64,000 nucleotides of DNA from Paraburkholderia monticola (GCF_001580545.1 NZ_LRBG01000008.1:62001-126000); one strand, 5' to 3'; counted from the first letter of the stretch, positions 17,260 through 26,422 are shown. Program-made: numbers and translations. Notes: generated from the sequence alone by a model not told the origin.

Positions 17260-18009
17260 TCAGAACACCGCTTGCACGGGTCGCGCGAGACAGTCGATCA
17301 GATTGCCGGGGCCGCACAGATGCAGCGCGCCGACGACCACCAGCGTGCGCTCGCGCGTGTCCAGCAATTCGTTCAGCCGCGCGGCCCAAGCGCGATTGCG
17401 CACGTCGAGTATCGCGTGACGGATGCCGGGCAGATTGAACATCGGCGATTCGACAGCGATGCGCTGGATTGCGTGCAGATCGCCTTCCAGCCACGCCGCG
17501 TGCATCCGTTCGAGCGTGCGCTGCGGCTCGCCACGGTCGGCTATCAGCATATCGAGTGCGGCGGCGATGGCGTGGAGCGGAATCGATTCGAGCGCGACTG
17601 CCACGTCCCCCGCGGACTCGAGATAGCGATATGGCTTCGCCTGTGCCATCGCCGAGCGCAGCATGCGCGGCTCGACACCCTCGACGACCTGCTGCAACAG
17701 CGTCGGCGCAACGATCAGCGTGGCCCACGGACGCAGCGTTTCAAGCGGCCCAAGCGGGCCGCCGGTCGGCCAGAGCGCCTGCAACTGCATCCACGCTTCG
17801 TCGCGCATCAGGGGCCGCAGTTGCGCGGCGTCGAGGTGCGCGTCGGCTTTGAGAAATGGCAGGATCGTCGCCGGGTCGGATTCGACGACGAGCGCGTCGG
17901 CCCAGTCATAGGCTTCGGCGATCCACGGCGGTGTTCGACGGCTCGTCGCGGGAAACAGATGCATCGAGCCGAGCAGGCGGACGTGGGTGCCGGTGAGTTG
18001 GAAATACAT
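17260..18009 (-). CDS. TraB/GumN-family protein
   Basis: 249 residues. The family is recognised from MYFQLTGTHVRLLGSMHLFP at the N-terminus and LVVVGALHLCGPGNLIDCL near the end; these two GxxH blocks are the conserved pair of TraB/PrgY/GumN domains, thought to be metalloprotease-like. Most GumN proteins are about 290-300 residues with a signal peptide; this one starts directly at the domain with no signal peptide visible, so it is either a cytosolic form or has a missed upstream start. Function not established. Confidence 0.8.
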   Translation of the reverse strand: MYFQLTGTHVRLLGSMHLFPATSRRTPPWIAEAYDWADALVVESDPATILPFLKADAHLDAAQLRPLMRDEAWMQLQALWPTGGPLGPLETLRPWATLIVAPTLLQQVVEGVEPRMLRSAMAQAKPYRYLESAGDVAVALESIPLHAIAAALDMLIADRGEPQRTLERMHAAWLEGDLHAIQRIAVESPMFNLPGIRHAILDVRNRAWAARLNELLDTRERTLVVVGALHLCGPGNLIDCLARPVQAVF

Positions 18010-18118
18010 GCGGCTTCAGTGAACACGAGCGATGACGATACTGCAATTCTATCGCCCGATCAGCCTACGGCGCGCCGGCGTCGATTGATAAAGGGCAAAC
18101 AACAATAATGCGCCGACC

Positions 18119-18143
18119 AATCAGGCGTTTAAAACGCCTGATT
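18119..18143. repeat. 12-bp perfect inverted repeat at the stop of the secreted-protein gene
   Basis: AATCAGGCGTTT and its complement around a single A, overlapping the TAA stop at 18142-18144. It would form a hairpin at the 3' end of the minus-strand transcript. There is no T-run after it, so it is terminator-like but not canonical. Confidence 0.6.
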
Positions 18144-18876
18144 ATTGGCCGCCTTTCTTAAACGATTCGAGTTCGGTCGTATAGCGCTCGTTTCTCACGC
18201 CATTGCTGCCGTAATACTCTTCCACCGATTTCACCCAACGACCGACTTCCGGCACATACCAGAACGCTTTATAAGTGCGCCCCGTCGCCTGAACAGGACC
18301 GATTTTCTGCGCATGCGTGATCATCGCGGTGTCGCCCTGCTCGACCTGCGTAGCTTGCGTGACGGTCTGCCGCGGCTCGAGTTGCGCGAGCCAATCACCT
18401 TCGGATTCGATCTTGATTGCCTGGAATTTGCCAGCGGGCACTTCGACGGTTTCCGTTCCGACCACCCGATACTGCGAGTTCCACTTCTGCAAAGCGAATA
18501 TCCGGTTCGGATGCTGCTCGGCATATTCGACGTTCCAGGTCTTGCCCGGCGACAAAGGAAACGCGAATGGCCGGTTCACGACCGTGTCCGTGCCGTTCAC
18601 GCTGCGCTCGCGGCTCCAGTCCGCCCCGGCGATCAGCTCGCGTGGCGCCTGCGTCGAGCCGACCGGCTTCGATTCGAAATAGATGTGCGTCGAGGTGGCG
18701 CGCAGCACCGTCACCTGCTCGTGCGTCTGATTCCAGCCCGACGGCCCTTTTTCAGTCGTCGACGTGTATGTCCACGTGTCCCCGGGTTTGACGTCGGGGG
18801 CCGACGCCGATTGCGCGATCGCCGACAACGGCACGGCGAGACTCAACAGCATCGCGACAGCTCTGATTTTTTTCAT
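18142..18876 (-). CDS. Secreted protein of unknown function
   Basis: 244 residues with a clear Sec signal peptide (MKKIRAVAMLLSLAVPLSAIAQ, cut near AIAQ-SAS), so periplasmic or secreted. The mature part is beta-rich with many Trp/Tyr (PGDTWTYTSTTEKGPSGWNQ, PGKTWNVEYAEQHP, VPAGKFQAIKIESEG), a pattern seen in small beta-sheet proteins, but I recognise no named family. It is transcribed away from the orphan lipoprotein at 19064; the 187 bp between them is AT-rich. Both genes are less GC-rich than the surrounding core. Confidence 0.75.
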   Translation of the reverse strand: MKKIRAVAMLLSLAVPLSAIAQSASAPDVKPGDTWTYTSTTEKGPSGWNQTHEQVTVLRATSTHIYFESKPVGSTQAPRELIAGADWSRERSVNGTDTVVNRPFAFPLSPGKTWNVEYAEQHPNRIFALQKWNSQYRVVGTETVEVPAGKFQAIKIESEGDWLAQLEPRQTVTQATQVEQGDTAMITHAQKIGPVQATGRTYKAFWYVPEVGRWVKSVEEYYGSNGVRNERYTTELESFKKGGQ

Positions 18877-19063
18877 AGGTCGAATATAAGTTTTATTCGC
18901 GACGAAAAATGACCCCGGCGATCCGGGTTAATACTCAATAATGGGCTTTAAAAATACCAAACCGGCGACCACTTTACACGAATGTCGCTAGAATAGTACC
19001 GCCACACACGGGATTGACGACAGCAATAATCACGATATAAATCGGAAAGAAAACAAAATACAA

Positions 19064-20119
19064 ATGAAAGACTACAAAAAGCGAATGGTAATTAAGCCTG
19101 CCATTCTGGCGGTATCGAGCGCGTTGGTATTGTCCGCATGCGGCGGAGGTTCCTCCAGCAATTCGGGATCGACGGCAAGCACCTCGAATCTGAGCGATGC
19201 GCAGAAGAACTATGAGAGCTTTGCGCTCACGTCCAACGGTGGATTGCATTTCGTGGAGGGCAGCCTCTCGTTCAGCACGAGTTCGGCGGGCGCGCTGTCT
19301 GTCGGTTCGAGCAGCACGTTTTTCACCACGGACTCCAGCATTGCTCAAAGCCCTTCCACGGGCATCCAGTCGATGATTGCCGGGACTACTTCGCTCTCGT
19401 CGACGCTCAAAGTAGGCACGGTCAGCAATGGACGTCAGGTCGTCAATGGCACGGTGTATGTCGGCGCGGTTCCAGAGCAAGCGAGGGTCAGCTACGCGGG
19501 ACCGAACGTGCAGGTCGACTATCTGGCAACGGACGGCAGTACCGTCATGCGCACCCTCCTCGGCACCAGTTACACCGTCGTTTCGCTGAGCGGACTGATT
19601 TCCGCGTCGCCGTCCGAACTCTTCACGAATAGCGCGTTGGGCCTGATCACGAATACGATCAACGGGCAGCCCCTGTACAACGCGCAGGCAAACTGGCAAG
19701 CAGGCGCCGCCTACATCAAGGTGGTGCGGCAAACAGTCGGAGATGAGTTGTATACCTACGACTGCGCTTCACCATCCACGACAGGCAATAGTCCAACGCC
19801 CTGCTCGGCAACGATCTCAACGCTGGAAAGTTTCTTCCCCTACGCGAGCACGACGGACGGCAAGACCTACCAGCTATCCGATGGCCAGATCGTGACGTTG
19901 CAGGGCGTTCGCGCATGGGTGGCCAATAGTGTTCTCGGCGGCAGTACGACCGACTATCGCGTGTACTACCAGTACAACGGCGGCATTTACGCGGGTTACA
20001 TGATCAGGAACGGCACGACAGTGCAGATCGCACCGCTCGGCGGGGGGACGCCGCAACAGAACTACTACTTTCTGAACAACGCTGCGGTACAGTCGATCAA
20101 ATCCGCGCTCAACTTCTGA
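19064..20119 (+). CDS. Orphan lipoprotein, Ser/Thr-rich
   Basis: 351 residues. The N-terminus MKDYKKRMVIKPAILAVSSA ends in lipobox LSAC (Cys26), followed by the Gly/Ser-rich linker GGGSSSNSGSTAS, so an exported, lipid-anchored protein. The body is rich in Ser, Thr, Gly, Asn and Tyr and poor in charge, with two Cys in YDCASPSTTGNSPTPCSAT that may form a disulphide. No domain is recognised. Base composition and codon choice (AAA, AAT, ATT early on) differ from the neighbouring core genes, hinting at acquired or fast-evolving DNA. It ends beside a terminator and the tRNA-Cys gene. Confidence 0.78.
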   Translation: MKDYKKRMVIKPAILAVSSALVLSACGGGSSSNSGSTASTSNLSDAQKNYESFALTSNGGLHFVEGSLSFSTSSAGALSVGSSSTFFTTDSSIAQSPSTGIQSMIAGTTSLSSTLKVGTVSNGRQVVNGTVYVGAVPEQARVSYAGPNVQVDYLATDGSTVMRTLLGTSYTVVSLSGLISASPSELFTNSALGLITNTINGQPLYNAQANWQAGAAYIKVVRQTVGDELYTYDCASPSTTGNSPTPCSATISTLESFFPYASTTDGKTYQLSDGQIVTLQGVRAWVANSVLGGSTTDYRVYYQYNGGIYAGYMIRNGTTVQIAPLGGGTPQQNYYFLNNAAVQSIKSALNF

Positions 20120-20216
20120 TCGATTCGACAGCGTGCCTGCAACACCCGCTCGGATCGACCGATCCGATCTAGTTGATCGCGACGTTTCAACAAAGTCCGG
20201 CGAAAAGGCGCAGAAA

Positions 20217-20250
20217 AAAGAAAAGCCCCGACTTGTCGGGGCTTTTCTTT
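20217..20250. terminator. Bidirectional intrinsic terminator, lipoprotein gene and tRNA-Cys
   Basis: AAAGAAAAGCCCCGAC, loop TT, GTCGGGGCTTTTCTTT: a perfect stem with T-rich sequence on both strands. It ends the plus-strand lipoprotein transcript and, 12 bp past its 3' end, the minus-strand tRNA-Cys transcript. Confidence 0.93.
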
Positions 20251-20261
20251 ACTTCAAAGAC

Positions 20262-20335
20262 TGGAGGCGCGAGCCGGAGTCGAACCGGCCTAAACGGCTT
20301 TGCAGGCCGCTGCATAACCGCTTTGCTATCGCGCC
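20262..20335 (-). tRNA. tRNA-Cys (anticodon GCA)
   Basis: 74 nt on the minus strand with encoded CCA (plus-strand TGG at 20262-20264) and U73. The acceptor stem GGCGCGA pairs with TCGCGCC. The anticodon loop CTGCAAA gives GCA. The arms fold normally. Confidence 0.96.
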
Positions 20336-20432
20336 ACAAGCGGACTGGAACCTGGAAACGGGTTCGCAGATTTATCTGGTGGTCACCAGAAGAACCGAAG
20401 CTCTGGAATATTCAGAACAAGCGGCCTTCCAA

Positions 20433-20456
20433 ACAAAAAGGGAAGCGTCGCTTCCC
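20433..20456 (-). terminator. Intrinsic terminator after the tRNA-Gly pair
   Basis: On the minus strand GGGAAGC, loop GAC, GCTTCCC, then TTTTTG. It lies 9 bp past the 3' end of the first tRNA-Gly and would separate the tRNA-Gly transcript from tRNA-Cys. Confidence 0.8.
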
Positions 20457-20464
20457 CTGATGTA

Positions 20465-20540
20465 TGGAGCGGGAGACGAGGCTCGAACTCGCGACCTCAA
20501 CCTTGGCAAGGTTGCGCTCTACCAACTGAGCTACTCCCGC
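20465..20540 (-). tRNA. tRNA-Gly (anticodon GCC), promoter-distal copy
   Basis: 76 nt on the minus strand: acceptor stem GCGGGAG/CTCCCGC, anticodon loop TTGCCAA giving GCC, perfect T arm, encoded CCA and U73. Identical to the copy at 20604. Confidence 0.97.
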
Positions 20541-20550
20541 ATTGAACTGC
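20465..20550. repeat. 86-bp direct repeat, copy 1 (tRNA-Gly plus 10 bp)
   Basis: The identity between the two tRNA-Gly loci extends 10 bp past the tRNA 5' end (ATTGAACTGC on the plus strand), matching 20604-20689. This marks the duplication unit. Confidence 0.9.
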
Positions 20551-20603
20551 TTCACACCGCGCTGCGTTTTTTACTTCGCCGGACAACGCGATGCTTCGAA
20601 AAC

Positions 20604-20679
20604 TGGAGCGGGAGACGAGGCTCGAACTCGCGACCTCAACCTTGGCAAGGTTGCGCTCTACCAACTGAGCTACTCCCGC
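20604..20679 (-). tRNA. tRNA-Gly (anticodon GCC), promoter-proximal copy
   Basis: 76 nt, identical in sequence to the copy at 20465, with anticodon GCC, which reads GGC and GGT. It lies about 65 bp downstream of a near-consensus promoter on the same strand, so both copies are probably cut from one precursor. Confidence 0.97.
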
Positions 20680-20689
20680 ATTGAACTGC
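20604..20689. repeat. 86-bp direct repeat, copy 2 (tRNA-Gly plus 10 bp)
   Basis: Second copy of the duplication unit described at 20465. The sequences outside the unit differ. Confidence 0.9.
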
Positions 20690-20743
20690 ATTTACTTCTA
20701 CTGCGTCTCCGGTGTTTCGCGTTGCGTGCATCGGAGAAACGAG

Positions 20744-20772
20744 ATTATGGAGAAGCGCCTGAAACGTGTCAA
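20744..20772 (-). promoter_or_regulatory. Strong sigma70 promoter of the tRNA-Gly pair
   Basis: Minus strand TTGACA (20772-20767), 17-bp spacer, CATAAT (20749-20744): a perfect -35, ideal spacing and a 5/6 -10. The predicted start near 20737 is about 58 bp from the first tRNA. Confidence 0.85.
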
Positions 20773-20869
20773 CCCCTTTTCCCCACCTCTTTTAAAGAAA
20801 TATTTCGCTCGTTGTTGCGCGGGGTTCGAACACACTTTTGCGCTCCCACGCGGCCCGTCTTTCACGCCG

Positions 20870-21463
20870 TCACGCGATGCCACCGCGCTCGCGAATCTGC
20901 GGCCACGCGAGCTTCATGTAGTACAGCATCGACCAGATCGTCAGGAACGCAGCGAGATAGATGAGCCAGAGACCCCACACGCGGGTGTCGACCGTCACAC
21001 CCCCACCGAGTGGCAGCGGACCATAGAACAGCAGCATCGGGATCGCGACCATCTGGCACGCGGTCTTGAACTTGCCGAGCGAATTCACCGCGACGCTCTT
21101 GGAAGCCCCGATCTGCGCCATCCATTCGCGCAGCGCCGAGATGGCGATTTCGCGTCCGACGATCACGAGTGCAATCGCCGAATCGATCCGCGTGAGTTGC
21201 ACGAGCACGAGCAGCGCCGCGGTCACCATCAGCTTGTCGGCGACCGGATCGAGAAACGCGCCGAATGCCGAGGTCTGATTCCATTTACGGGCCAGAAAGC
21301 CGTCGAACCAGTCGGTGAGCGCCGCGAGGATGAAGATCGTCGCGGCCGCAAGATTGCGGTGCGCGGGGCTCATCATCATGTCGGGCAAATAGAACACACC
21401 GACGACGAGCGGAATCAGCACGATCCGCAGCCAGGTCAGGAAGATCGGGAAATTAAACGGCAT
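20870..21463 (-). CDS. pgsA: CDP-diacylglycerol-glycerol-3-phosphate 3-phosphatidyltransferase
   Basis: Makes phosphatidylglycerophosphate, the committed step to phosphatidylglycerol and cardiolipin, in the inner membrane. 197 residues from ATG 21463 (MPFNFPIFLTWLRIVLIP); the frame is open further upstream, but only this start gives the conserved N-terminal helix. The CDP-alcohol phosphotransferase motif D-x2-D-G-x2-A-R-x8-G-x3-D-x3-D is complete in LTDWFDGFLARKWNQ through AFGAFLDPVADK. Four to five membrane helices follow. It is downstream of uvrC on the same strand, a common pairing. Confidence 0.95.
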   Translation of the reverse strand: MPFNFPIFLTWLRIVLIPLVVGVFYLPDMMMSPAHRNLAAATIFILAALTDWFDGFLARKWNQTSAFGAFLDPVADKLMVTAALLVLVQLTRIDSAIALVIVGREIAISALREWMAQIGASKSVAVNSLGKFKTACQMVAIPMLLFYGPLPLGGGVTVDTRVWGLWLIYLAAFLTIWSMLYYMKLAWPQIRERGGIA

Positions 21464-21619
21464 GGGGCAGGCGCAGCGTCTGACGAGTGAGTTGCAATTG
21501 TGCCGTGTCACAAGGCCTGCCACAAGCAAGCGAGCGCGGGCGTGGCCGCGCCCGACCGGCAAGCGGGCCGCGCCAGATGCATGGTTCGTGCAGCGGGGGC
21601 GGCGGCACGAGCCGTCGCT

Positions 21620-23851
21620 TCAGTGCAATTGCCGGTAAATCTGCTCGGCGAGCGCCTGCGAAATACCTTCGACACTCGCGAGATCCTCGACGCTCGCGGC
21701 CACCACGCCGCGCAAGCCGCCAAAGCGCGCGAGCAGGCGCTGACGCCGTTTCGCCCCCACACCTTCGAGCTCTTCGAGCCGCGAAGTCTGGCGCGTCTTG
21801 CCCCGTTTGGCGCGCATGCCGGTGATCGCGAAGCGGTGAGCCTCGTCGCGGATCTGCGCGACCAGCATCAGCGCGGCGCTTTCCTTGCCGAGTTCGAGCG
21901 GCGTGCGCCCGTCCGCGAAAACCAGCGTCTCGAGACCGACCTTGCGCCCCTCGCCCTTCGCGACGCCGACCAGCATGCCGGTATCGAGCCCCAGCTCCGT
22001 GAAAACCTGCCGCGCGATTTCCACCTGCCCCTTGCCGCCGTCGATCAGGACGATGGTCGGCAGCACGCCGCCGGCCGCGGCCGGCTCGGCGGCATCGGCG
22101 GCAAGCGACGGATCGGCGGCCGCGTCGCTTTGCGATTCGGCGGCCTCGTCGCTCGCATTCGCGGCGGCCTGCGCGACCATCTTCTCGTAGCGGCGCGTGA
22201 GCACCTGACGCATCGCCGCGTAGTCGTCGCCGGGCGTGATGCCGGTGATGTTGTAGCGGCGGTACTCGGACGACTGCATCTTGTGATGGTGATAGACGAC
22301 GCACGACGCCTGGGTCGCCTCGCCCATCGTGTGACTGATGTCGAAGCACTCGATGCGCAGATGCGCGAGGTCGTCGCACTCCATGCTGAGCGTATCGGTC
22401 AGCGCGCGCGTGCGCGCCTGTTGCGAGCCCTGCTCGGAGAGCAGGCGCGCGAGCGCGAGCCGCGCGTTCTGCTCGGCCATCGCGAGCCACGCGCGGCGCT
22501 GACCTTGCGGTTGACGCAGCACGCTCACCTTGTGGCCCGCCTGCTCGATCAACACGTCGACGAGTTCGCGCGCCGGGGCATGGCTCACCACCAGCACCGG
22601 CGGCACGCGATTGCCGAGGTAATGCTGCGCGATGAACGCTTCGAGCACTTCGGATTCGACGCCGCCCGGCGCGCGGCTTTTGCGACGCTTCGCGGTGAGG
22701 GCGGATTCCGGGTTGTCGTCGGCGCTTTCGTCGGCGCTTTCGTCGCTGACACCAACCGCGGTCGCTTCGGCAACTTCGTCGCTGGCCTCGGCGTCGCTGG
22801 CCTCGGCGTCTTCGTCTTCCGGCGGCAGGTCCTGCGCGATCGCGAGCGCATCGGCCGTGGTGCTCGCCGCCGCGGCCGACGGCGCGACCACGCGCCGATC
22901 CGCCGCTGCGTCTTCCTGTTCGGTTTCGTCCTCGAGCCCGCCCTCCTCCGCCGTCAACGCGCTCTCCACGTGCGTGGGAAAGTACGCCTTGTCGCCGAGG
23001 TGCCGTCCGCCGCGCACCATCGCGAGATTCACGCAGACGCGGCCGCCCAGCGCGACCACCGCGAGAATGTCGACGTCGCTATCGCTGCCGACTTCGATCG
23101 CCTGCTGATGCAGCACCGTCGACAGCGAACTCATCTGATTGCGCACCGCCGCGGCCTGCTCGAACTTCAGCTCGCTCGCGAACGCATGCATCTTCTGCTC
23201 GAGCTCCTTCATCACCTCGCCCTGGCGGCCGAGCAGAAAGCGCGACGCATTGGCGACATCGCGCGCGTAGTCCTCTTCGCTGATGTTCGCGACGCACGGC
23301 GCCGTGCAACGGCCAATCTGATGCAGCAGACACGGCCGCGTGCGATTGTTGAACACCGAGTCTTCGCAGGTGCGCAGCTGGAACACGCGCTGCAGGATCT
23401 GGATACTCTCGCGCACCGCCCACGCGCTCGGGAACGGGCCGAAGTACTGGTTCTTGCGATCGACCGAGCCGCGGTAGTAAGCCATGCGCGGAAATTTATG
23501 GCCGGTCAGCTTCAGATACGGATAGGACTTGTCGTCGCGAAACAGGATGTTGTAACGCGGCGCGAGCGCCTTGATCAGATTGTTTTCGAGCAGCAGCGCC
23601 TCGGCCTCGGAACGCGTGACGGTGGTCTCGATGCGCGCGATGCGCGTGACCATCATCGCGATGCGCGGCGACAGCTGCGTCTTCGTGAAGTAGCTCGAGA
23701 CGCGCTTCTTCAGATCGCGTGCCTTGCCGACATAGAGCACCGCGCCGCTCGTGTCGTAATAGCGGTAGACGCCGGGCAGATGCGGCAATTGGGCGAGCAC
23801 TTGTTTCGGCTCGAACGTCTCGGGGGCGTCGGTTGCTTCGGGTTCGGTCAT
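21620..23851 (-). CDS. uvrC: UvrABC excinuclease subunit C with acidic insertion
   Basis: Makes both incisions around DNA lesions in nucleotide excision repair. 743 residues from ATG 23851 ([18 protein letters not shown]); upstream in-frame sequence is non-coding in character. Order: GIY-YIG nuclease (about 15-95, [18 protein letters not shown]), a Cys-rich patch ([13 protein letters not shown]), UVR motif (about 210-245), then the C-terminal RNase H-like nuclease and a tandem helix-hairpin-helix ([28 protein letters not shown]). Between them residues about 298-398 form an Ala/Glu/Asp/Ser-rich insertion absent from E. coli UvrC (610 residues). Confidence 0.96.
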   Translation of the reverse strand: MTEPEATDAPETFEPKQVLAQLPHLPGVYRYYDTSGAVLYVGKARDLKKRVSSYFTKTQLSPRIAMMVTRIARIETTVTRSEAEALLLENNLIKALAPRYNILFRDDKSYPYLKLTGHKFPRMAYYRGSVDRKNQYFGPFPSAWAVRESIQILQRVFQLRTCEDSVFNNRTRPCLLHQIGRCTAPCVANISEEDYARDVANASRFLLGRQGEVMKELEQKMHAFASELKFEQAAAVRNQMSSLSTVLHQQAIEVGSDSDVDILAVVALGGRVCVNLAMVRGGRHLGDKAYFPTHVESALTAEEGGLEDETEQEDAAADRRVVAPSAAAASTTADALAIAQDLPPEDEDAEASDAEASDEVAEATAVGVSDESADESADDNPESALTAKRRKSRAPGGVESEVLEAFIAQHYLGNRVPPVLVVSHAPARELVDVLIEQAGHKVSVLRQPQGQRRAWLAMAEQNARLALARLLSEQGSQQARTRALTDTLSMECDDLAHLRIECFDISHTMGEATQASCVVYHHHKMQSSEYRRYNITGITPGDDYAAMRQVLTRRYEKMVAQAAANASDEAAESQSDAAADPSLAADAAEPAAAGGVLPTIVLIDGGKGQVEIARQVFTELGLDTGMLVGVAKGEGRKVGLETLVFADGRTPLELGKESAALMLVAQIRDEAHRFAITGMRAKRGKTRQTSRLEELEGVGAKRRQRLLARFGGLRGVVAASVEDLASVEGISQALAEQIYRQLH

Positions 23852-23996
23852 GCGGGGTCGATTGGGTGGGACGGTCTCGCGCGGCCTCGTCGATTGTGCC
23901 GCCCGGTGCGCGGTAGCGCGCACCGCAGGCCGTGTCGCGCGTCGTACCATGCGGCCCGCGGGTCGGGCAAAGGGCGCGCGCGATCGCGAGCGAGGC

Positions 23997-24017
23997 TTTA
24001 GAATCGCCAGTTTAGAA
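23997..24017. repeat. TTTAGAA direct repeat between uvrC and earP
   Basis: TTTAGAA, 7 bp, TTTAGAA, a period of 14 bp, in the divergent 227-bp uvrC/earP region. Could be part of overlapping promoters (each unit contains TAGAA) or a regulator site. Confidence 0.3.
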
Positions 24018-24078
24018 CATTCCGCGTTCGTTCGAACCCGCTCCGCGTCGCCGGAGCCACCCAGCCAGCCGAGCCGCC

Positions 24079-25272
24079 ATGTCCGCCGTCGCGCCCGTTT
24101 CCGGATCACCCGCCGCCCCTGCCGGCCCGATCGCCTGCGATATTTTCTGCGCGGTGATCGACAACTTCGGCGACATCGGCGTGTGTTGGCGCCTCGCGCG
24201 CCAACTCGCGGGCGAGCATGGCTGGCAGGTGCGGGTGTTCGTCGACGATCTGCATGTGTTCCAGAGGCTGTGCCCGTCGCTCGCGCCCGAGCGGGCGCGG
24301 CAGACGGTCGAGGGCATCGTTATCGAGCATTGGCACGAGCCGTCCCATGCGGGCGATACGCTCGAAGTCGCCGATGTCGTGATCGAGGCGTTCGCCTGCG
24401 AGCTGCCGCCCATCTATATCGCGGCGATGGCCGAACGCGCGCGCGCGCCGCTGTGGTTCAACCTCGAATATCTGAGCGCCGAGGACTGGGTCGCCGATTT
24501 TCATCTGCGGCCGTCGCCGCACCCGCGCTACGCGCTCAACAAGACCTTCTTTTTCCCCGGACTCGGCCCAGGCACCGGCGGCGTGTTGAAGGAGCGCGAT
24601 CTCGACGCGGCGCGCGCCGCGTTCGAAGGCTCGCCGGCCGCCCGAGCAGACTGGTGGCGCAGCGCCACCGGCCACGCGCCGCCGCCCGCCGACGCGACCG
24701 TCGTGTCGCTGTTCGCCTACGAAAACCCGGCCGTCGACAGCCTGCTCGAACAATGGCGCGACAGCGCCAGCCCGGTCGTGCTGCTGGTGCCCGAAGGACG
24801 CATTTCCGGCGCGCTCGCACGCTTTTTCGAGTTGCCGTCGTTTGCCGCGGGCAGCCATGCGACGCGCGGCAACCTTAGCGCGCACGCCCTCGCGTTCACG
24901 GAACAGCCCGGCTACGACGCGCTGCTATGGGTGAGCGACCTCAACTTCGTGCGCGGCGAGGATTCGTTCGTGCGGGCGCAGTGGGCCGCGAAGCCGTTCG
25001 TCTGGCACATCTATCCGCAGGCCGATAACGCCCATCTGCCCAAGCTCGACGCCGCACTCGCGCACTACACGCGCACGCTGCCCGCCAACGCGCGCGCCGC
25101 GCTCGAACGTTTCTGGCATGCGTGGAACGACGCGGGTCAGCCGGACTGGGCGGACTTGCATCGCCACTATCCGGCGCTGAAGCGGCGCGCCGCCGCCTGG
25201 GCGCTCGAACTCGCGCAAGTCGGCGATCTCGCCGGAAATCTGACCTCGTTCGCAAAAACTCAGTTAAAATAA
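24079..25272 (+). CDS. earP: EF-P arginine rhamnosyltransferase
   Basis: Transfers rhamnose from dTDP-rhamnose to Arg32 of elongation factor P, activating it for rescue of polyproline-stalled ribosomes. 397 residues, GT104 family (former DUF2331). The N-terminal nucleotide-fold start [24 protein letters not shown] is the family hallmark, with the invariant Asp in NFGDIG. The C-terminal donor-binding part includes [20 protein letters not shown], with the conserved RGEDS. The substrate gene efp follows on the same strand 390 bp later and carries Arg32, which confirms the assignment. Confidence 0.96.
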   Translation: MSAVAPVSGSPAAPAGPIACDIFCAVIDNFGDIGVCWRLARQLAGEHGWQVRVFVDDLHVFQRLCPSLAPERARQTVEGIVIEHWHEPSHAGDTLEVADVVIEAFACELPPIYIAAMAERARAPLWFNLEYLSAEDWVADFHLRPSPHPRYALNKTFFFPGLGPGTGGVLKERDLDAARAAFEGSPAARADWWRSATGHAPPPADATVVSLFAYENPAVDSLLEQWRDSASPVVLLVPEGRISGALARFFELPSFAAGSHATRGNLSAHALAFTEQPGYDALLWVSDLNFVRGEDSFVRAQWAAKPFVWHIYPQADNAHLPKLDAALAHYTRTLPANARAALERFWHAWNDAGQPDWADLHRHYPALKRRAAAWALELAQVGDLAGNLTSFAKTQLK

Positions 25273-25661
25273 GCGGTTATCCAACGGCCGACGACGCAAG
25301 CGCGGCACGATTCGAGCAACAACCCCGTGGTCAGCCCGGCTGACCAGTCCCCGTGGAAAAACACAGCACGCATCCCGATCGTCAGATTGGGCACGCGAAT
25401 GTCAAAAAAGGGACGTATGTTGGGGTGTGCTGCAGATCGGCGCCACTCGTGTACACGCCCGCACAGGGTAAAAATCAGGTAACGGACAGGCGGAAATGCC
25501 GTGGCAGAGCGCCGCGAGCTACCGCCGCGAGCCGGCCCCGTTTCACGCATCCCGGCAGTGCCGCCGCTTCATGCGGCAGGTGGTGGGTGAAACGCCGAAA
25601 TCGCTTGCGCCGTATGCCGTTGAGCAACAGTTAAGCTATTTATCTCGTACAGGACAGTTTT
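25273..25661. other. 389-bp gap between earP and efp
   Basis: No gene is supported. It contains a 19-bp palindrome at 25328-25346 and presumably the efp promoter; TTAAGCTATTTATC close to the start (about 25631-25644) is the most -10-like stretch. The length argues that efp has its own transcription start. Confidence 0.4.
25328..25346. repeat. 19-bp palindrome TGGTCAGCC-C-GGCTGACCA
   Basis: Perfect 9-bp arms around one C, between earP and efp. Could be a dimeric regulator site or a small hairpin near the earP 3' end; no T-run follows. Confidence 0.5.
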
Positions 25662-26219
25662 ATGAAGACCGCACAGGAACTCCGCACCGGCAACGTCGTG
25701 ATGATCGGCGCAGACGCAATGGTCGTGCAAAAGGCCGAATACAACAAATCGGGCCGTAACTCCGCCGTCGTCAAGATGAAGTTCAAGAACCTGCTGACCG
25801 GCGCAGGCATGGAAACCGTGTACAAGGCGGACGACAAGTTCGACGTCGTCGTGCTCGAGCGCAAGGAAGTGACGTACTCGTACTTCGCCGACCCGATGTA
25901 CGTGTTCATGGACGCCGACTACAACCAGTACGAAGTCGAAGCCGAAATGATGGGCGACGCGCTGCACTACCTCGAAGACGGCATGGCTTGCGAAGTCGTG
26001 TTCTACAACGAGAAGGCGATCTCGGTCGAACTGCCGACCACGCTGGTTCGTGAAATCATCTACACGGAACCGGCTGTCAAGGGCGACACGTCGTCGGGCA
26101 AGGTGCTGAAGAACGCCAAGCTGAACACCGGTTTCGAACTGCAAGTGCCGCTCTTCTGCAACATCGGCGACAAGATCGAAATCGACACGCGTACGCACGA
26201 ATACCGCAGCCGCGCCTAA
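25662..26219 (+). CDS. efp: Translation elongation factor P
   Basis: Binds between the P and E sites and speeds peptide bonds at polyproline runs. 185 residues, three beta-barrel domains: the KOW-like N-domain, then two OB folds ending [23 protein letters not shown]. The tip loop reads YNKSGRNSA with Arg at residue 32, the position rhamnosylated by EarP, rather than the lysine of the EpmA/B system. ATG 25662 follows GGACAG. A strong terminator lies 50 bp after the stop. Confidence 0.98.
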   Translation: MKTAQELRTGNVVMIGADAMVVQKAEYNKSGRNSAVVKMKFKNLLTGAGMETVYKADDKFDVVVLERKEVTYSYFADPMYVFMDADYNQYEVEAEMMGDALHYLEDGMACEVVFYNEKAISVELPTTLVREIIYTEPAVKGDTSSGKVLKNAKLNTGFELQVPLFCNIGDKIEIDTRTHEYRSRA

Positions 26220-26269
26220 GCGCCTACCTGCGTCAACCCCGCCAGCGCCGGCGCCCTGCCGGCCTGCAC

Positions 26270-26300
26270 AAAAAGCGCTCAATTTTGGGCGCTTTTTCTT
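26270..26300 (+). terminator. Intrinsic terminator after efp
   Basis: AAAAAGCGC, loop TCAATTTTGG, GCGCTTTTT, then CTTTTC. Stem of 9 bp including A-T pairs, with a T-run on the plus strand. Confidence 0.88.
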
Positions 26301-26422
26301 TTCTGTCGCGCCGTGTATGGTTTAGGAAAACTTTACCGGCACGTTTCTCAAAATTGCCATCGCGACATCCTGGTTTCCCGTCGGGCCCCCGGCAAGCCCT
26401 TGATCCATTTCAGCTATGTTTT

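Noticed and set aside
18119..20335. Genomic island integrated at tRNA-Cys
   Set aside because: The tRNA 3' end faces the low-GC genes, but I find no second copy of its 3' sequence in 17-20 kb and no integrase gene.
21500..24001. An 833-residue open frame antisense to uvrC
   Set aside because: Same effect; the minus-strand UvrC motifs are unmistakable.
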